Positions 7,581 through 17,616 of a stretch of 64,000 nucleotides of DNA are shown here, piece by piece (the first letter of the stretch is position 1; each line of letters begins with the position of its first letter). The notes beneath the pieces are model-generated. The model was not told the origin of the DNA, ran no database searches, and worked only from the letters and a program-made list of their open reading frames with translations. A program made the position numbers and the translations under genes. The stretch covers positions 62,001 to 126,000 of the forward strand of contig CAJFQM010000007.1 of assembly GCA_904419075.1 (NCBI GenBank), written 5' to 3'. The DNA is from an uncultured Clostridia bacterium. Its GTDB lineage: Bacteria; Bacillota; Clostridia; Christensenellales; Borkfalkiaceae.

Positions 7581-9530
7581 TTACGCCGCGGGTTTTTCCG
7601 CCACGATCGAAATTTCCGTGAAGGAAACGCTTCCCGCCTTTACCGGATTCGCCCCCGCATCGAAATAGTAGATCAATGAAAAAGCCGTGCCCGTATTTTC
7701 AGGAATTTCCAAATATACCGTATGCGTTCCTTGCGCAAATTCGGTATGTTCCATGAGCGCCGTATTCCCGATATACACGCCGAATTTGGTCGTCTGATCC
7801 GCGGTAAAGACAATTTTCAGGTATTTGCCCTTCGAAACATCATATCCCGAGACATCCTGCTGCGCTTTTGCCCACGTATCGCGCCCGTCGTTCCAAGAGA
7901 CGACGGTAACGCCGTCTTCCGTCGCGGCAACCGTATACTGCGTCGGTTGTCCCAAAGTTGCGTTCACGTCGTAAATCGTGCCGAACGTAAGGGGCATGCC
8001 GTCCGTAAAAGACACCTCGGAAATCGTAACGCTTCCCGCCTTGACGCCCTCCGCCTCTTCATTGGCGGCAAAGTAGTATTCGATGAGGAACTCCGATCCC
8101 GCCTCCGCATAGAGCGGAATATATAACGTATGCTCTCCCGCCGCGAGATCCGCACGATACATCTGCGCTTCGCCCGCACCGGTCGTATCTTTGACATAGA
8201 GAATATAAACGTCCGTCGTCCTTTCCAGCGTAAGCGCAATTTTCAGATACTCGCCCTCTTCGGCAGACCAGTTGGAAACATCCTGCCAGATTTTCGACCA
8301 CGCGCCCCTTCCGTCTGTCCAGCTGATTTTGGTGGAGCCGTCCTCCTGTTTCTCTACCGCATACGCCGCTTCCTGATTCCAAAGTTTTTCTCCCGGATCA
8401 TAGGGATCGCCGATTGAAAGCTCCGGAATTACGGGCTGAGGAGGCTCGTCGATGATGTCTCCGGGATTCTCTTCCGAAGTCTGCGGCTGATAGGGATCGG
8501 TCGTTCCGATCACAAGTTTGCCGTCCTTGGCGGTCGCAGGATAGAGCGGATCCGCCACAAAGCCCTGATTTACGCCCAGAGAGATACGCGCCATAGGCGT
8601 ATCGCCGAAACAGTTGGTACGCGCAAGCTCGAACAGATTGCCTTCAAGGTCTTCGATATAGGCGATCATCCAGCCTTCATCGCGCACGAGCGTCACATAT
8701 GAACCTCCGTTTTCCAAAAACGCCGCTTCAATCGCGTCGCCGCCTTCGGGAAGAAGATTGAAATGCACAAAGGCGTCGCTGTCGCTGAATCCACCGAACG
8801 CACCCTCCGCGTCATAGCCGAACTTGAAATGATACCACCGACTTTCGGAAAGCGTCCCCTCCGTATCGATGTTGAGGTTGAGGCGGAATTCGAGATGATC
8901 GTCCGCCATTTCGTCGATGAGCGTCGCAAAATCGGCATCCCCGATCTCCCAGCCGAGGAAGATGCGCAGAGCAAAATGCGTCTCCTTTACGGCGAGAGTA
9001 TAATTATTTTCATTCACCGTTGCATAGACGCGGGAAGTGGTTTCCGGAACACTCACCTGCGCGGGGCTGAGCAGGAATGTTTTCTGCTCGTAAATATCTT
9101 TCGGCTGCAATTCGGCGGTACACGCCTCATCGGAAAAATCCTTGCCGCAGACGGAACAATGATAATACGCAATCGCATCGCTTTCAAACATCTCGTCCGC
9201 AGTAAACGCTTCGACGAATTCGGGGGAATGCGCCGCGGGAATAACGGTATCCTCCAAGGAAATCTCGGTCGTGCCCGAAGCGTCAGAAAACAGCTTTCCG
9301 CAGCCTTCGCATTCCCAATACTGAATATTGCCGTCCTTCTCGCAGCGGGCGGCCGCGGCGGGAATCTCCTTCAACGTATGAGTATGTTCCGTCGATTCCA
9401 AAGAGTCGGCGGATGTCCCGACGGAATCCGACCCGCTCGTTGTACCCGTTCCGCAGCCGGCAAACGCCGACGCAAAGAACGCCGATGCAAACAACAGTGC
9501 CAATGTTTTCAAAAATCCTTTTTTCATCAT
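7581..9530 (-). CDS. Secreted lipoprotein with zinc-ribbon-like units and carbohydrate-binding-like modules
   Basis: 649 aa. A signal peptide ends in a lipobox (ASAFAGC). Residues about 50-145 hold two C-x-GNIxYWxCxxC-type units (CEKDGNIQYWECEGCGKLF and YYHCSVCGKDF), also found eight times in the protein at 55.7-59.8 kb. The centre (about 170-350) resembles a surface sugar-interaction domain. Residues about 370-510 and 515-649 are two copies of one module (SWTDGRGAWSKIWQDVS / SWNDGRDTWAKAQQDVS; GEYLKI / GKYLKI; KAGSVTISEVSF / KAGSVSFTEISI), and the neighbouring lipoprotein ends with a third. The modules look like beta-sandwich glycan binders; binding is inferred. It is last gene of the operon. 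Confidence 0.75.
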   Translation of the reverse strand: MMKKGFLKTLALLFASAFFASAFAGCGTGTTSGSDSVGTSADSLESTEHTHTLKEIPAAAARCEKDGNIQYWECEGCGKLFSDASGTTEISLEDTVIPAAHSPEFVEAFTADEMFESDAIAYYHCSVCGKDFSDEACTAELQPKDIYEQKTFLLSPAQVSVPETTSRVYATVNENNYTLAVKETHFALRIFLGWEIGDADFATLIDEMADDHLEFRLNLNIDTEGTLSESRWYHFKFGYDAEGAFGGFSDSDAFVHFNLLPEGGDAIEAAFLENGGSYVTLVRDEGWMIAYIEDLEGNLFELARTNCFGDTPMARISLGVNQGFVADPLYPATAKDGKLVIGTTDPYQPQTSEENPGDIIDEPPQPVIPELSIGDPYDPGEKLWNQEAAYAVEKQEDGSTKISWTDGRGAWSKIWQDVSNWSAEEGEYLKIALTLERTTDVYILYVKDTTGAGEAQMYRADLAAGEHTLYIPLYAEAGSEFLIEYYFAANEEAEGVKAGSVTISEVSFTDGMPLTFGTIYDVNATLGQPTQYTVAATEDGVTVVSWNDGRDTWAKAQQDVSGYDVSKGKYLKIVFTADQTTKFGVYIGNTALMEHTEFAQGTHTVYLEIPENTGTAFSLIYYFDAGANPVKAGSVSFTEISIVAEKPAA

Positions 9531-9547
9531 TTTTTCCCAATCCTTTC

Positions 9548-9575
9548 CTCCGCGGGAAGAAATTTCCCCGCGGAG
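9548..9575 (-). promoter_or_regulatory. Intercistronic hairpin overlapping a Shine-Dalgarno site
   Basis: Between the two lipoprotein genes CTCCGCGGG pairs with CCCGCGGAG. On the transcript the second arm runs into GGAGG of the next gene, while a second site AAAGGA stays free. It could tune translation or stabilise mRNA ends. Confidence 0.45.
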
Positions 9576-9614
9576 AGATTTTGTTTTTATGCCTGTTTTA
9601 TGCCTGAGGCAAAT

Positions 9615-12080
9615 TTATTCAGACGGCTTTTCCGCGACGAATTCCATGTTCGAAATCATCGCGCTGCCCGCTTTAATATCGTTCAGACCGCCATCTAAAA
9701 AGATGGTGATGTAGAACGTCTTCAATTCGAGTGCGGATGCGGGCACTTCGATATACAGAGTATAACTGCCCGCTTTCAGATCGGTATGCGGATACCAGGA
9801 AATATCCGTGCCGCCCAAAGATTCCGCATGGCAGACGCAGAACTTCATGTCCCGATCGAGCGTGAAATCGATGCGCAGATATTTGAATTCGGGGTCGAAT
9901 CCGGTCACCTGCGCGGCGACTTTCGCCCACATGTCGCGCCCGTCCGCCCAAGTAATCTTCGTTCCGTCATCCGTCGCTTCGACGACGAACTGCGCGGGGT
10001 CGCCCACCGACGTATTCGTATCGAAAAGCTCGCCGATTTCGCCGGGCGTGGCGGGGATGAAGAATTCGCAATCGGAAATGCGCATGCTGCCGGCCGTGCC
10101 CGCGGGCGAACCGCCGTAGTTGAGGAAGAAATACACCTGCTGCACATCCGTGCCGTCGAGGTTATCGGCATTCAGCGTAAAAGTTCTCTTTTCGCCCGGT
10201 TTAAGAACGGTATGATCCATCCAGCAAATGTTCCAGCCGCCCCAGTATACGCCGATGCTGGCATCCGCCGTGCCGATGTTTTCCGCCGTGAAAGTGAACT
10301 TCGTGTAATCGGAAGTCAGACCGAAAACGGGCATGATGACGTAAGCGTCCGTCTTTCCGGCTTCCCAAGTCGCGTCATACGCGCCTTCGCCGCTCTCGGT
10401 TACGGTGATGTCCGTAATCCCTGTGACGGGACCGAGTTGCGGTTCTGCGGGACCTGTTTCTCCGTCGCGGTAGAATTCGATGGACGTGATCTCCACCGTG
10501 CGGGTACCGGCAAAGTCTTCCACCCAAGCACTGTCAAAATAGAAATTGAGCATCGCGATGCGACTGACGCCGCTGAGGTTGACCGTAGTGGTATATTCGC
10601 CCGTCTCTTCATTATAGGGAAGAGACGCGACGGGATTATACGCCAATTCGACGACGGTCGTGGAAGAATTGACTCCGATGCCGTATTTCTCCGCTCCCAC
10701 GCTGCCCATCTCCGTCCCCGTCGTCTTGAAAGTGACGACCATAGTCGAATATTCGGGCGTCCAATAGCGGACGGGAACGTCGAGATGATCCCAGCCGACA
10801 TCTGCGTCATAGGTCGCACGGATCTTGCCGCCGATCGCCGCGCCGCTGATGTGGAATTTACTGGTAGCGTCCCATTCCTCCGTCGCATAGGGCGTATAAA
10901 TAAGTTCAAGATCGGTCACTTCGAAAGACGCCGCGCCCGAACCGACAGAATCAATATAGAAGCGGATTTCATCCAGCGCGGAAGCGCCTCGTATGTCGAT
11001 GAGGATGCTTCCCGACGCCGCCGCGAGATTCCCGTCCAGAGTCACCGACGCACCGGTCGACTCGTTAATCCCGGAAAAGGCGTTGGTACCGTCGGAGACG
11101 GTAAGGGAGGAAACGTTGGAAGAAGTATAGCGGAGACGAATACGCCCGTAAGCGCCCGTAAACCTGCCGATGCCGACGGAGACGTAAGCGCCGTCCGAAA
11201 GCCCGCCCGCCGTATAATTGACGGTAAACACCCCGTCATAGCCATCGTCCGTCTCGGACGTCGTCAGCGTATAACCGCTCCCCACCGCCGTTATCTCTTC
11301 AATCGCGGGGGAATTGTCCACTTCCGTTGCCGGATCCCCTTCCTTATGGAAAGAGATGTTGGAGATTGTCAAAGCACCTTCTTCGTCCGCGGGATTCTGC
11401 GAAGGATTGCTGTCGATGTACACGAACAGACGGCAGATCGTCTGCGTATTGAGCTTGGTTGTCGTCGTGCCGTAAGAAGAAGTGACCGTATAATAATCGG
11501 AAAGATCGGTCACATAGCTGAGTTCGCCGTCCATCAAGGTTTCGACGAGAACACCCACCGCGGGAGCGGTATCGTACCCCTCCGCATAGGCGGCGGCAAC
11601 GGCGATTTTCTCCGCACCGACGATGTTTTCCAGATCGATTCGGATATAATCGTACCCCGCGCCCGGCTGATAATTGCAGACGTCGAAATAAACGAAGCTG
11701 TATTCGGAAAGGGCCTCTCCTTCCTTAGGATAGGAGATTTCCACGCCTTCGAATCCGTCCGAGCCGAGTTCGGTCACTTCGTAACCGTCGCTCCAACCGA
11801 CTGCCCCGATATAGGGCGCTTCGCCCTCCGTAATCTCCGGCAGATCGGGCGCCGAAGGCTTTTCGGGGGGATCGGGTACGGGCGTGATCGGTTCTTCGTC
11901 GGGAATGGGAATGGAAACGATGTCGTCCGGATCTTCGCCCGAATCGTCGTCCACGCTCGTCGTGTCGCTCGTGCCGCCCGTGACGTCCGAATCCGTTCCG
12001 ACGCCGTTATTACAGCCCGCAGCCACGAGCATGGCTGCCGAAAGCAACAATGCCGCAATGGCAATCAGTGACTTTTTCAT
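9615..12080 (-). CDS. Large secreted multi-domain lipoprotein of the glycan operon
   Basis: 821 aa. Signal peptide and lipobox (LVAAGC), then an acidic Ser/Thr/Pro linker (residues about 25-85). The rest is a string of four or five beta-rich domains of 130-150 residues, each ending in a hydrophobic strand such as LTISNISFHK, FEVTDLELIY, VEITSIEFYR and SMRISDCEFF. That ending is typical of galactose-binding-like beta sandwiches. The last domain (LFDTNTSVGDPAQFVVEAT to the end) matches the module repeated in the next gene, including ADGRDMWAK and IKAGSAMISNMEFVAEKP. No catalytic domain is recognised. It probably presents or captures glycan at the surface for the importer. Confidence 0.75.
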   Translation of the reverse strand: MKKSLIAIAALLLSAAMLVAAGCNNGVGTDSDVTGGTSDTTSVDDDSGEDPDDIVSIPIPDEEPITPVPDPPEKPSAPDLPEITEGEAPYIGAVGWSDGYEVTELGSDGFEGVEISYPKEGEALSEYSFVYFDVCNYQPGAGYDYIRIDLENIVGAEKIAVAAAYAEGYDTAPAVGVLVETLMDGELSYVTDLSDYYTVTSSYGTTTTKLNTQTICRLFVYIDSNPSQNPADEEGALTISNISFHKEGDPATEVDNSPAIEEITAVGSGYTLTTSETDDGYDGVFTVNYTAGGLSDGAYVSVGIGRFTGAYGRIRLRYTSSNVSSLTVSDGTNAFSGINESTGASVTLDGNLAAASGSILIDIRGASALDEIRFYIDSVGSGAASFEVTDLELIYTPYATEEWDATSKFHISGAAIGGKIRATYDADVGWDHLDVPVRYWTPEYSTMVVTFKTTGTEMGSVGAEKYGIGVNSSTTVVELAYNPVASLPYNEETGEYTTTVNLSGVSRIAMLNFYFDSAWVEDFAGTRTVEITSIEFYRDGETGPAEPQLGPVTGITDITVTESGEGAYDATWEAGKTDAYVIMPVFGLTSDYTKFTFTAENIGTADASIGVYWGGWNICWMDHTVLKPGEKRTFTLNADNLDGTDVQQVYFFLNYGGSPAGTAGSMRISDCEFFIPATPGEIGELFDTNTSVGDPAQFVVEATDDGTKITWADGRDMWAKVAAQVTGFDPEFKYLRIDFTLDRDMKFCVCHAESLGGTDISWYPHTDLKAGSYTLYIEVPASALELKTFYITIFLDGGLNDIKAGSAMISNMEFVAEKPSE

Positions 12081-12160
12081 TGTTTTCCTCCTGAAATTCG
12101 ATATATTTTATCGTCGGGGGCTCATCGGAAAATGATGCGCTCCCCCGTTTCGCGCCTCCG

Positions 12161-13087
12161 TCATTCCTTGACGGAACCGAGCAGGATGCCCTGCACGAAA
12201 TACCTCTGCATGAAAGGATATACGCAGAGAATGGGAACCATCGCGATAAAGATCTGCGCCGAACGGAGAGTCATGTCGCTGCTCTTTTGAAGCTGCTCGA
12301 TGGTATCCGGATCGAGATGCTGAATATCGTATTGAAGTTTTTTGAAACTCTCCATCACGTCGTAGATATACGTCTGCAAAGGCCAGTGTTCGGGATCCAT
12401 ATACAGATACCCGTCGAACCAGTTATTCCAGTGCCCCACCATGCACAAAAGGGTGATTGTGGCGAGGATGGGAAGGGAAACGGGCACAACGATCTGCCAC
12501 AGGATACGGTAATCTCCCGCGCCTTCGATATTCGCCGCTTCCAGCATTTCCGTGGGAACGTTGCGGAAAAAGTTCACGAAGAGGATGAGATTCCAAGGGG
12601 ACAGCGCCCCCGGCAGGACGAGAACGAGAAAGTTGTCGATCAGCCCGATCCGCGAAATCATGATGTAAGTCGGCACCGTGCCGCCGCTGAAAAACATGCA
12701 GAGGAGAATGAGAAACACATAGAACTTTCTCCCCTTCAACGTCCTTCGGGCAAAGGCGAGCGGATAAGCCGCCAACACGGTGACGAGCAGGTTGATCCCC
12801 GTCCCCACGAACACGCGCGCCACCGAGATGCCGAAAGCGACGAAAAATTCGTTCTGCCGAAGCAGGTAAATATAGCTGTTGAGGGTGAAATCCACCGGCC
12901 AAAAGGATACGATTCCCGCCGAAACCGCCGATTGGGAACTTAAAGACACCGCCAGAATATAGACGAATGGCAGAATACACACAAGGCTCCAAAGGCACAG
13001 CACCGTTATCGTGACGACGAGAAAGATCTTCCGCGAAGTCGAAGAACGGATTTTATTGGGATTTTTCTTCAATATTCCTGCCGTCAT
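12161..13087 (-). CDS. ABC sugar transporter permease (LplC/YtcP type)
   Basis: 308 aa with six predicted membrane segments. The EAA loop that contacts the ATPase is EAANIEGAGDYRILWQIVVP, and WNNWFDGYLYM is typical of the LplC/YtcP (CUT1, AraQ-like) branch. It begins one base after the stop of the other permease gene and forms the channel with it. No ATPase gene is in the operon, so a shared MsmX-like ATPase elsewhere is likely. Confidence 0.92.
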   Translation of the reverse strand: MTAGILKKNPNKIRSSTSRKIFLVVTITVLCLWSLVCILPFVYILAVSLSSQSAVSAGIVSFWPVDFTLNSYIYLLRQNEFFVAFGISVARVFVGTGINLLVTVLAAYPLAFARRTLKGRKFYVFLILLCMFFSGGTVPTYIMISRIGLIDNFLVLVLPGALSPWNLILFVNFFRNVPTEMLEAANIEGAGDYRILWQIVVPVSLPILATITLLCMVGHWNNWFDGYLYMDPEHWPLQTYIYDVMESFKKLQYDIQHLDPDTIEQLQKSSDMTLRSAQIFIAMVPILCVYPFMQRYFVQGILLGSVKE

Positions 13088-13088
13088 G

Positions 13089-14015
13089 TCAAAGCACCTC
13101 GTAATCCAGCTTCTTCGCCGCGAACAGATAGCTCGCGCCGAACAGTACGCAGCAGATCACCGATTTGAACAAACCTACCGCCGTACCCAGCGAATATTGG
13201 AAAGTACTCGCATTCAGAAGACCGATGCGGTAGGACATCGTATCGATGATGTCACCCGATTCGTATACCAGAGAATTATAGAGGGCAAGCACCTGCTCAA
13301 ATCCCGCGTTCATGATATTGCCGATGTTGAGCACCATCATGAGAATTATGATGGGACGGATACAGGGCAAAGTGACGTGAAAACATTGTTGTACGCGGTT
13401 TGCGCCGTCGATTTCCGCCGCCTCGTAAAGCCCGGGAGACACGGCGGTAATTGCCGCCAGAAAATAGATCGCCTGATACCCCAAACTTTTCCATAGTTCC
13501 GAAACGAACAGCACGACGGGAAACCATGTATTGCTGCCCAAAAAGGATATGGGCTCTCCTCCGAACGCCTCTATCATGCGGTTGATGGGACCGTCCAAAC
13601 TCAGAAGATCGATCATGATCGACGAGAGGATTACCCAGGAAAGGAAATACGGAATAAAGACGATGACCTGTATCCCCTTTTTCAGCCGCAAAAACGGAAT
13701 TTCATTCAGAAGCAGGGAAAGCAGAATCCCCAGCCCGATGAGAAGCACGAGCTTCACCACGCTGATATATATGGTATTGAACAGCACCTGTCGGAAATCC
13801 GGACGGCTGAAAATCTGTCGGAAAAAGGCAAATCCCACGTAATCCGCGCTGAACAGTGCCTCGAAATACCCCATTCCGTATTTGGGCTGGTATTTGCTGA
13901 ATGCCATCCAAATGCCGATCATGGGAAAGACGTTGAAGACGATCAGCAAAATTGTCCCCGGAAGCATCATGCTGTGCAAAACCAGTTGTTTTTTGGTTTT
14001 GGATCTCAACTGCAT
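13089..14015 (-). CDS. ABC sugar transporter permease (LplB/YteP type)
   Basis: 308 aa from the ATG at 14015. Six membrane segments, and the EAA loop EAAEIDGANRVQQCFHVTLP. The N-terminus resembles LplB/YteP, the partner of LplC-type permeases for complex oligosaccharides. A GTG at 14018 directly before the ATG overlaps the TAG stop of the binding-protein gene by one base; the ATG is preferred because GAGGGG lies 8 bases upstream. Either way the two genes are tightly coupled. Confidence 0.92.
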   Translation of the reverse strand: MQLRSKTKKQLVLHSMMLPGTILLIVFNVFPMIGIWMAFSKYQPKYGMGYFEALFSADYVGFAFFRQIFSRPDFRQVLFNTIYISVVKLVLLIGLGILLSLLLNEIPFLRLKKGIQVIVFIPYFLSWVILSSIMIDLLSLDGPINRMIEAFGGEPISFLGSNTWFPVVLFVSELWKSLGYQAIYFLAAITAVSPGLYEAAEIDGANRVQQCFHVTLPCIRPIIILMMVLNIGNIMNAGFEQVLALYNSLVYESGDIIDTMSYRIGLLNASTFQYSLGTAVGLFKSVICCVLFGASYLFAAKKLDYEVL

Positions 14016-14017
14016 CA

Positions 14018-15928
14018 CTATGTCCCCTCTACTCTCTCCTGTCGCGCGTCATACCACTGATTGACCTGGTGAAGAACCGCGCCTCCGCCGTTGTCGGTGT
14101 ATTCTCGGACAAATTCGTCCCAATCGTCCAGACTTTTTTCGCCCGTGATGACGCCAAGGAAATACTGATCCATATACGAGTCCAGCCACTCACCGTATAC
14201 CTGCTGCGCGGGCGTGCGCTCGCCGTAAAAGACATTGAGTCTGCCCTGTTTTTCGCCTGTGGACAGTTCCGCAACGTACGAATAGCCGCCGTTCGGATTG
14301 ATCGTCTGTTCATAGATGCCGTATCCGCTCTTTTCCGCAGTGTTCATGTCCGCCGTACCCTTGCCGTTGCGAATCGCCTGCATATACGGATAACCGTATT
14401 TGAAACCGTTGTCCCGCTCGCGCGTCCACAATTTGTTGAAAATATCGCCGTATTCGCCGTTTGCCACCTCTTCGTACCACGCCTCCCAATCGTAACCGTC
14501 TTCGCACATCGCGGCAAGCGTCTCGTCGGGAATGCGGAATCCCGCTTCCCAAAGCTCTTCAAATACCTCTTCGAGACGGTAATACGAATCCATCGAATAG
14601 GGCGTATACCAAAGCTTGATGGGAACCCAGCTATAAAAGAATCCCCCTTCCGGCGTCGCCAGAGAACCGTATTTTTCCTGCGCGTCGTCGCTGTAAAACA
14701 TATCGTAAAACAAGTTGCACAGCTTTGCCGCCGCTTCGGGGTGTTCAAATCCTTTTCGCACCACGATGTACGAACCCAGACTGGTCGCATTCACGACGGG
14801 AAGAGACGCTTCGCCGTTCCGGGACGGAAGTTCAATGGAAATCCATTCCGCATCCGGCGTGTAGGCGTTGTTCACGGAGGACTGCAACGGATAGGACGCC
14901 GCGTGCCACATGCCCGACATGATCCCAACCTTTCCGGCCACGATATCGTTGGTGACTTTTGCATCCGTCGCGGTGTAAAATTCACGGGAAATCAGCCCCT
15001 CTTCGTACAGTCCGTGCAACGCTTCGAGCGCCTCTTTCATCTCGTCCGAAGTATTGGCATCGATGATTTCCCCGTTCTCTTCAAAGAAAGCGTTGGGCTG
15101 GGTGCCGAAGATGTTGAACAGACCCGACGCGGTGTTGTTTCCCTGCGCCGCCAGCTCCTGCGTGATGCCGATAGGAATGATGTCGTTCGCCGAGATTCCC
15201 TGTGAATGAGCGGCGATTTCTTCCGCATGATCCCGGAAAGCGCGCGCCGCGTCGATGAGTTCTTCATATGTCGAGGGAACTTCCTTGCCGACGATATCCA
15301 GCCAATCCTTACGAATATACAGCTTCTGAGCCGATTCGTTGGGGTTGTTGACGCTCGGGAAAGCATATAGTTTTCCTTCCCGCATACATGTTTCCAATCC
15401 CGGATAATAGAGGTCGTCGAGGAAAAAATTCTCCCGAAGGTTGTCGTTCAGATACCAAAACGCGGTACCCAGGTCTTCGATAAGTCCGTTATCCCGCAAC
15501 ATAGCAAAGGTCGTAGCATCGTTGACGACGAACATATCGGGCAATTCGTTCGCCGCGATGAGCATGCTCAGGCGGGTCTCGTAGTTGCCGCTGGAAAGAA
15601 CTGACGTATAGTCGAGTTCGATATTGAGGTAACGAAGTGCCGCATCGTTAAACGCATTGTTTGCCGGTCCCGTCGTCGCCCCGTTGTAAGTAGGCGGAAT
15701 GTTTCCGATCGGATCGTAATTGATCCCCAAAACCTTGATCGTCACCGTATCTTCGTACGCTTCCAAAGGATCGTAATCGTCCCCGAGCGGATTTTCGGGC
15801 AACGTGCCAGGATCGACAACTTCATAATCTTCATAAAGGGGCGCGGGATCGCACGCGACCGCCACGGTGCCGAATGACAGCACAGCGAGCAAAAGTGCCA
15901 TCGGTTTCATTAAATTGCGAGTTTTCAT
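14018..15928 (-). CDS. Extracellular sugar-binding lipoprotein of an LplA/YtcQ-type importer
   Basis: 636 aa. Signal peptide with lipobox (TVAVAC), then a large two-lobed solute-binding fold; ANELPDMFVVND, LYAFPSVNNPNE, LYIRKDWLDIVGKEVPSTYE and VGIMSGMWHAA are typical for large LplA/YtcQ-like oligosaccharide binders. It would be tethered outside and deliver ligand to the two permeases encoded directly downstream. The length is at the high end for binding proteins but normal for this cluster. AGGAGAG precedes the ATG. Confidence 0.9.
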   Translation of the reverse strand: MKTRNLMKPMALLLAVLSFGTVAVACDPAPLYEDYEVVDPGTLPENPLGDDYDPLEAYEDTVTIKVLGINYDPIGNIPPTYNGATTGPANNAFNDAALRYLNIELDYTSVLSSGNYETRLSMLIAANELPDMFVVNDATTFAMLRDNGLIEDLGTAFWYLNDNLRENFFLDDLYYPGLETCMREGKLYAFPSVNNPNESAQKLYIRKDWLDIVGKEVPSTYEELIDAARAFRDHAEEIAAHSQGISANDIIPIGITQELAAQGNNTASGLFNIFGTQPNAFFEENGEIIDANTSDEMKEALEALHGLYEEGLISREFYTATDAKVTNDIVAGKVGIMSGMWHAASYPLQSSVNNAYTPDAEWISIELPSRNGEASLPVVNATSLGSYIVVRKGFEHPEAAAKLCNLFYDMFYSDDAQEKYGSLATPEGGFFYSWVPIKLWYTPYSMDSYYRLEEVFEELWEAGFRIPDETLAAMCEDGYDWEAWYEEVANGEYGDIFNKLWTRERDNGFKYGYPYMQAIRNGKGTADMNTAEKSGYGIYEQTINPNGGYSYVAELSTGEKQGRLNVFYGERTPAQQVYGEWLDSYMDQYFLGVITGEKSLDDWDEFVREYTDNGGGAVLHQVNQWYDARQERVEGT

Positions 15929-16013
15929 ATCGTGTTACTCTCCTTTGACGGCAGCCGCGCGATCAGACGAAGATCCGCACGGCTCCGCCGTTCTGTAAGC
16001 TGCTGCTCTTCTC

Positions 16014-17591
16014 TCAGTCGGCATAAAGGCTGACTTCGCTAATCCACATCAGATTGGGACGTGCGGTAGGTCCGTCGCCCGCCGTCTGCACCACCCGATA
16101 GCTATCGGCGGGCGACGGGACGTTCAGCGTAATCTCGCTTCGCTCCGTCTCTTCGGGAATGTCTGAAATTTCTCCCACGCGCACCCATTCGCCGTCGATA
16201 AGTGCTTCGACGTGTACCTCTTTGGACGAATATACCAGCCCGTTGTCCCACGCCCAATCGACGACGAGTTTAGTCGCCTGTACGGGTTCGGCCACCGTCA
16301 TCTGCACCCAGTGATCCATCACCGTCTCCGCGCTTGCCCAGTTCGCCCACTGGAATCCGATGAGATCGAAGTTATCGGCGTTGGCTATATAGCCGTCGTT
16401 GAGGGCGCTTGCGCTGTATCCCGTGAACGATGAATCCACTTCCACCGTGCCGCCGTTGGAGGAATAGATGAGATTCGCAGACGAAGTATCGCCGTTGATG
16501 TCCACCCCCTCGATCGGGTCTCTCAAAGACAGCGCACGTATGCCGCGCTCGCTCTGCGGACGAAGGTCAAAGGGCGCCATCGGTCCGTCCAGAATACGGC
16601 CGTTCATCGTGAGGTAAGGGATGAAGTCGAATTCCCAGTCGAGATCGTAAATCGCCTGTTTGACGACTTCGGCTCCGTCGATCGGATAATATTCCAGCCC
16701 GAACACGGGGAAGTACTTCTTCTGCCGCACCGCGTTGACGATGGACACTCCCCACTGTCGGTTATAGGAAAACTGTACGGAATTTTCGTCCAACATGTCG
16801 TATTCGAAAGTCGTCAGGTCGTAAGCCGTACTGAACAGCTCGAACATGACCCCGTCCAACGCTTCGTACACGGTGGGTACGACGGTAAATCCACGGTTTA
16901 AGACGAGTTTAAGATCAGGCCACTTTTCGTGCACGGTCATGATGAGATCGCACATATCGTTAAAGGTTTCGGGAAAACGGTCGACGGAGTCCACCGTATC
17001 GATGAAAATACCGTCATAGCCGTCGTCCACCACGCTCTGAATGTCCTCGAAGAGGAATTCCCGCCAGGCGGGCGAACCGGGATCCGTGTAATAGGAACCC
17101 CAGTCTCCGTTGGGAATCGGCTTATCTTCTTCATCATACAGGTAATAAGACGCAAAGCCGCCCGGGCCCAGGCCGTCCCCCGTACGCAAAGGATTATCTT
17201 CGCCGAAAGAAATGTAGCGGATCGTCCAAACACCCGCCTCCTTCAATTTCTGCAATCCGTCCGCTCCGATGTTGCCGCTGATGATGCCGACGTCGTAATC
17301 AAGCATTTCTTCCTGAAAAACCCCGTAATTACAGAAATAGGAACTGACTTTGTTCCACTCCCGCTTCTGACCGTTGCGGGGGCTGTAATCGGGTTCCTGA
17401 CGGAACTGTTCGGGAACGACCGCTCCCCCCTGCGAGCCGTCCCCCGTCGAATCGGTATTCCCGTCCGTCGTACTCGTCGCGGAATCCCCGCCCGTACTCG
17501 TCGCAGGGGGATTGCCACCGCAAGCCGCCGCGGAAACGACCGTTATAACGGACAGTATCGCCGCAACCAGCGCCATTAGCTTCTTTTTCAT
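16014..17591 (-). CDS. GH114/TM1410-like glycoside hydrolase lipoprotein with a discoidin-type domain
   Basis: 525 aa from the ATG at 17591 (AGGAGG upstream); the 74-codon longer frame overlaps the preceding gene and is rejected. Signal peptide with lipobox (SAAACGG), Ser/Thr linker, then a TIM-barrel-like domain at about residues 60-360 with YDVGIISG, GVWTIRYISFGE, GYDGIFIDTVDSVDR and LVLNRGF. These match the GH114/DUF297 endo-alpha-1,4-polygalactosaminidase clan, where the IDTVD aspartates are candidate catalytic residues. Residues about 380-525 look like an F5/8 type C (galactose-binding) domain. Substrate is inferred to be a galactosamine- or hexosamine-containing glycan. Confidence 0.78.
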   Translation of the reverse strand: MKKKLMALVAAILSVITVVSAAACGGNPPATSTGGDSATSTTDGNTDSTGDGSQGGAVVPEQFRQEPDYSPRNGQKREWNKVSSYFCNYGVFQEEMLDYDVGIISGNIGADGLQKLKEAGVWTIRYISFGEDNPLRTGDGLGPGGFASYYLYDEEDKPIPNGDWGSYYTDPGSPAWREFLFEDIQSVVDDGYDGIFIDTVDSVDRFPETFNDMCDLIMTVHEKWPDLKLVLNRGFTVVPTVYEALDGVMFELFSTAYDLTTFEYDMLDENSVQFSYNRQWGVSIVNAVRQKKYFPVFGLEYYPIDGAEVVKQAIYDLDWEFDFIPYLTMNGRILDGPMAPFDLRPQSERGIRALSLRDPIEGVDINGDTSSANLIYSSNGGTVEVDSSFTGYSASALNDGYIANADNFDLIGFQWANWASAETVMDHWVQMTVAEPVQATKLVVDWAWDNGLVYSSKEVHVEALIDGEWVRVGEISDIPEETERSEITLNVPSPADSYRVVQTAGDGPTARPNLMWISEVSLYAD

Positions 17592-17616
17592 GCTCTTTCC
17601 TCCTTGCATGGATTGA

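Noticed and set aside
9786-12071. 761-codon plus-strand frame
   Set aside because: Exact antisense of the 821-aa lipoprotein; Arg/Ile/Asp-biased mirror composition and no start signals.
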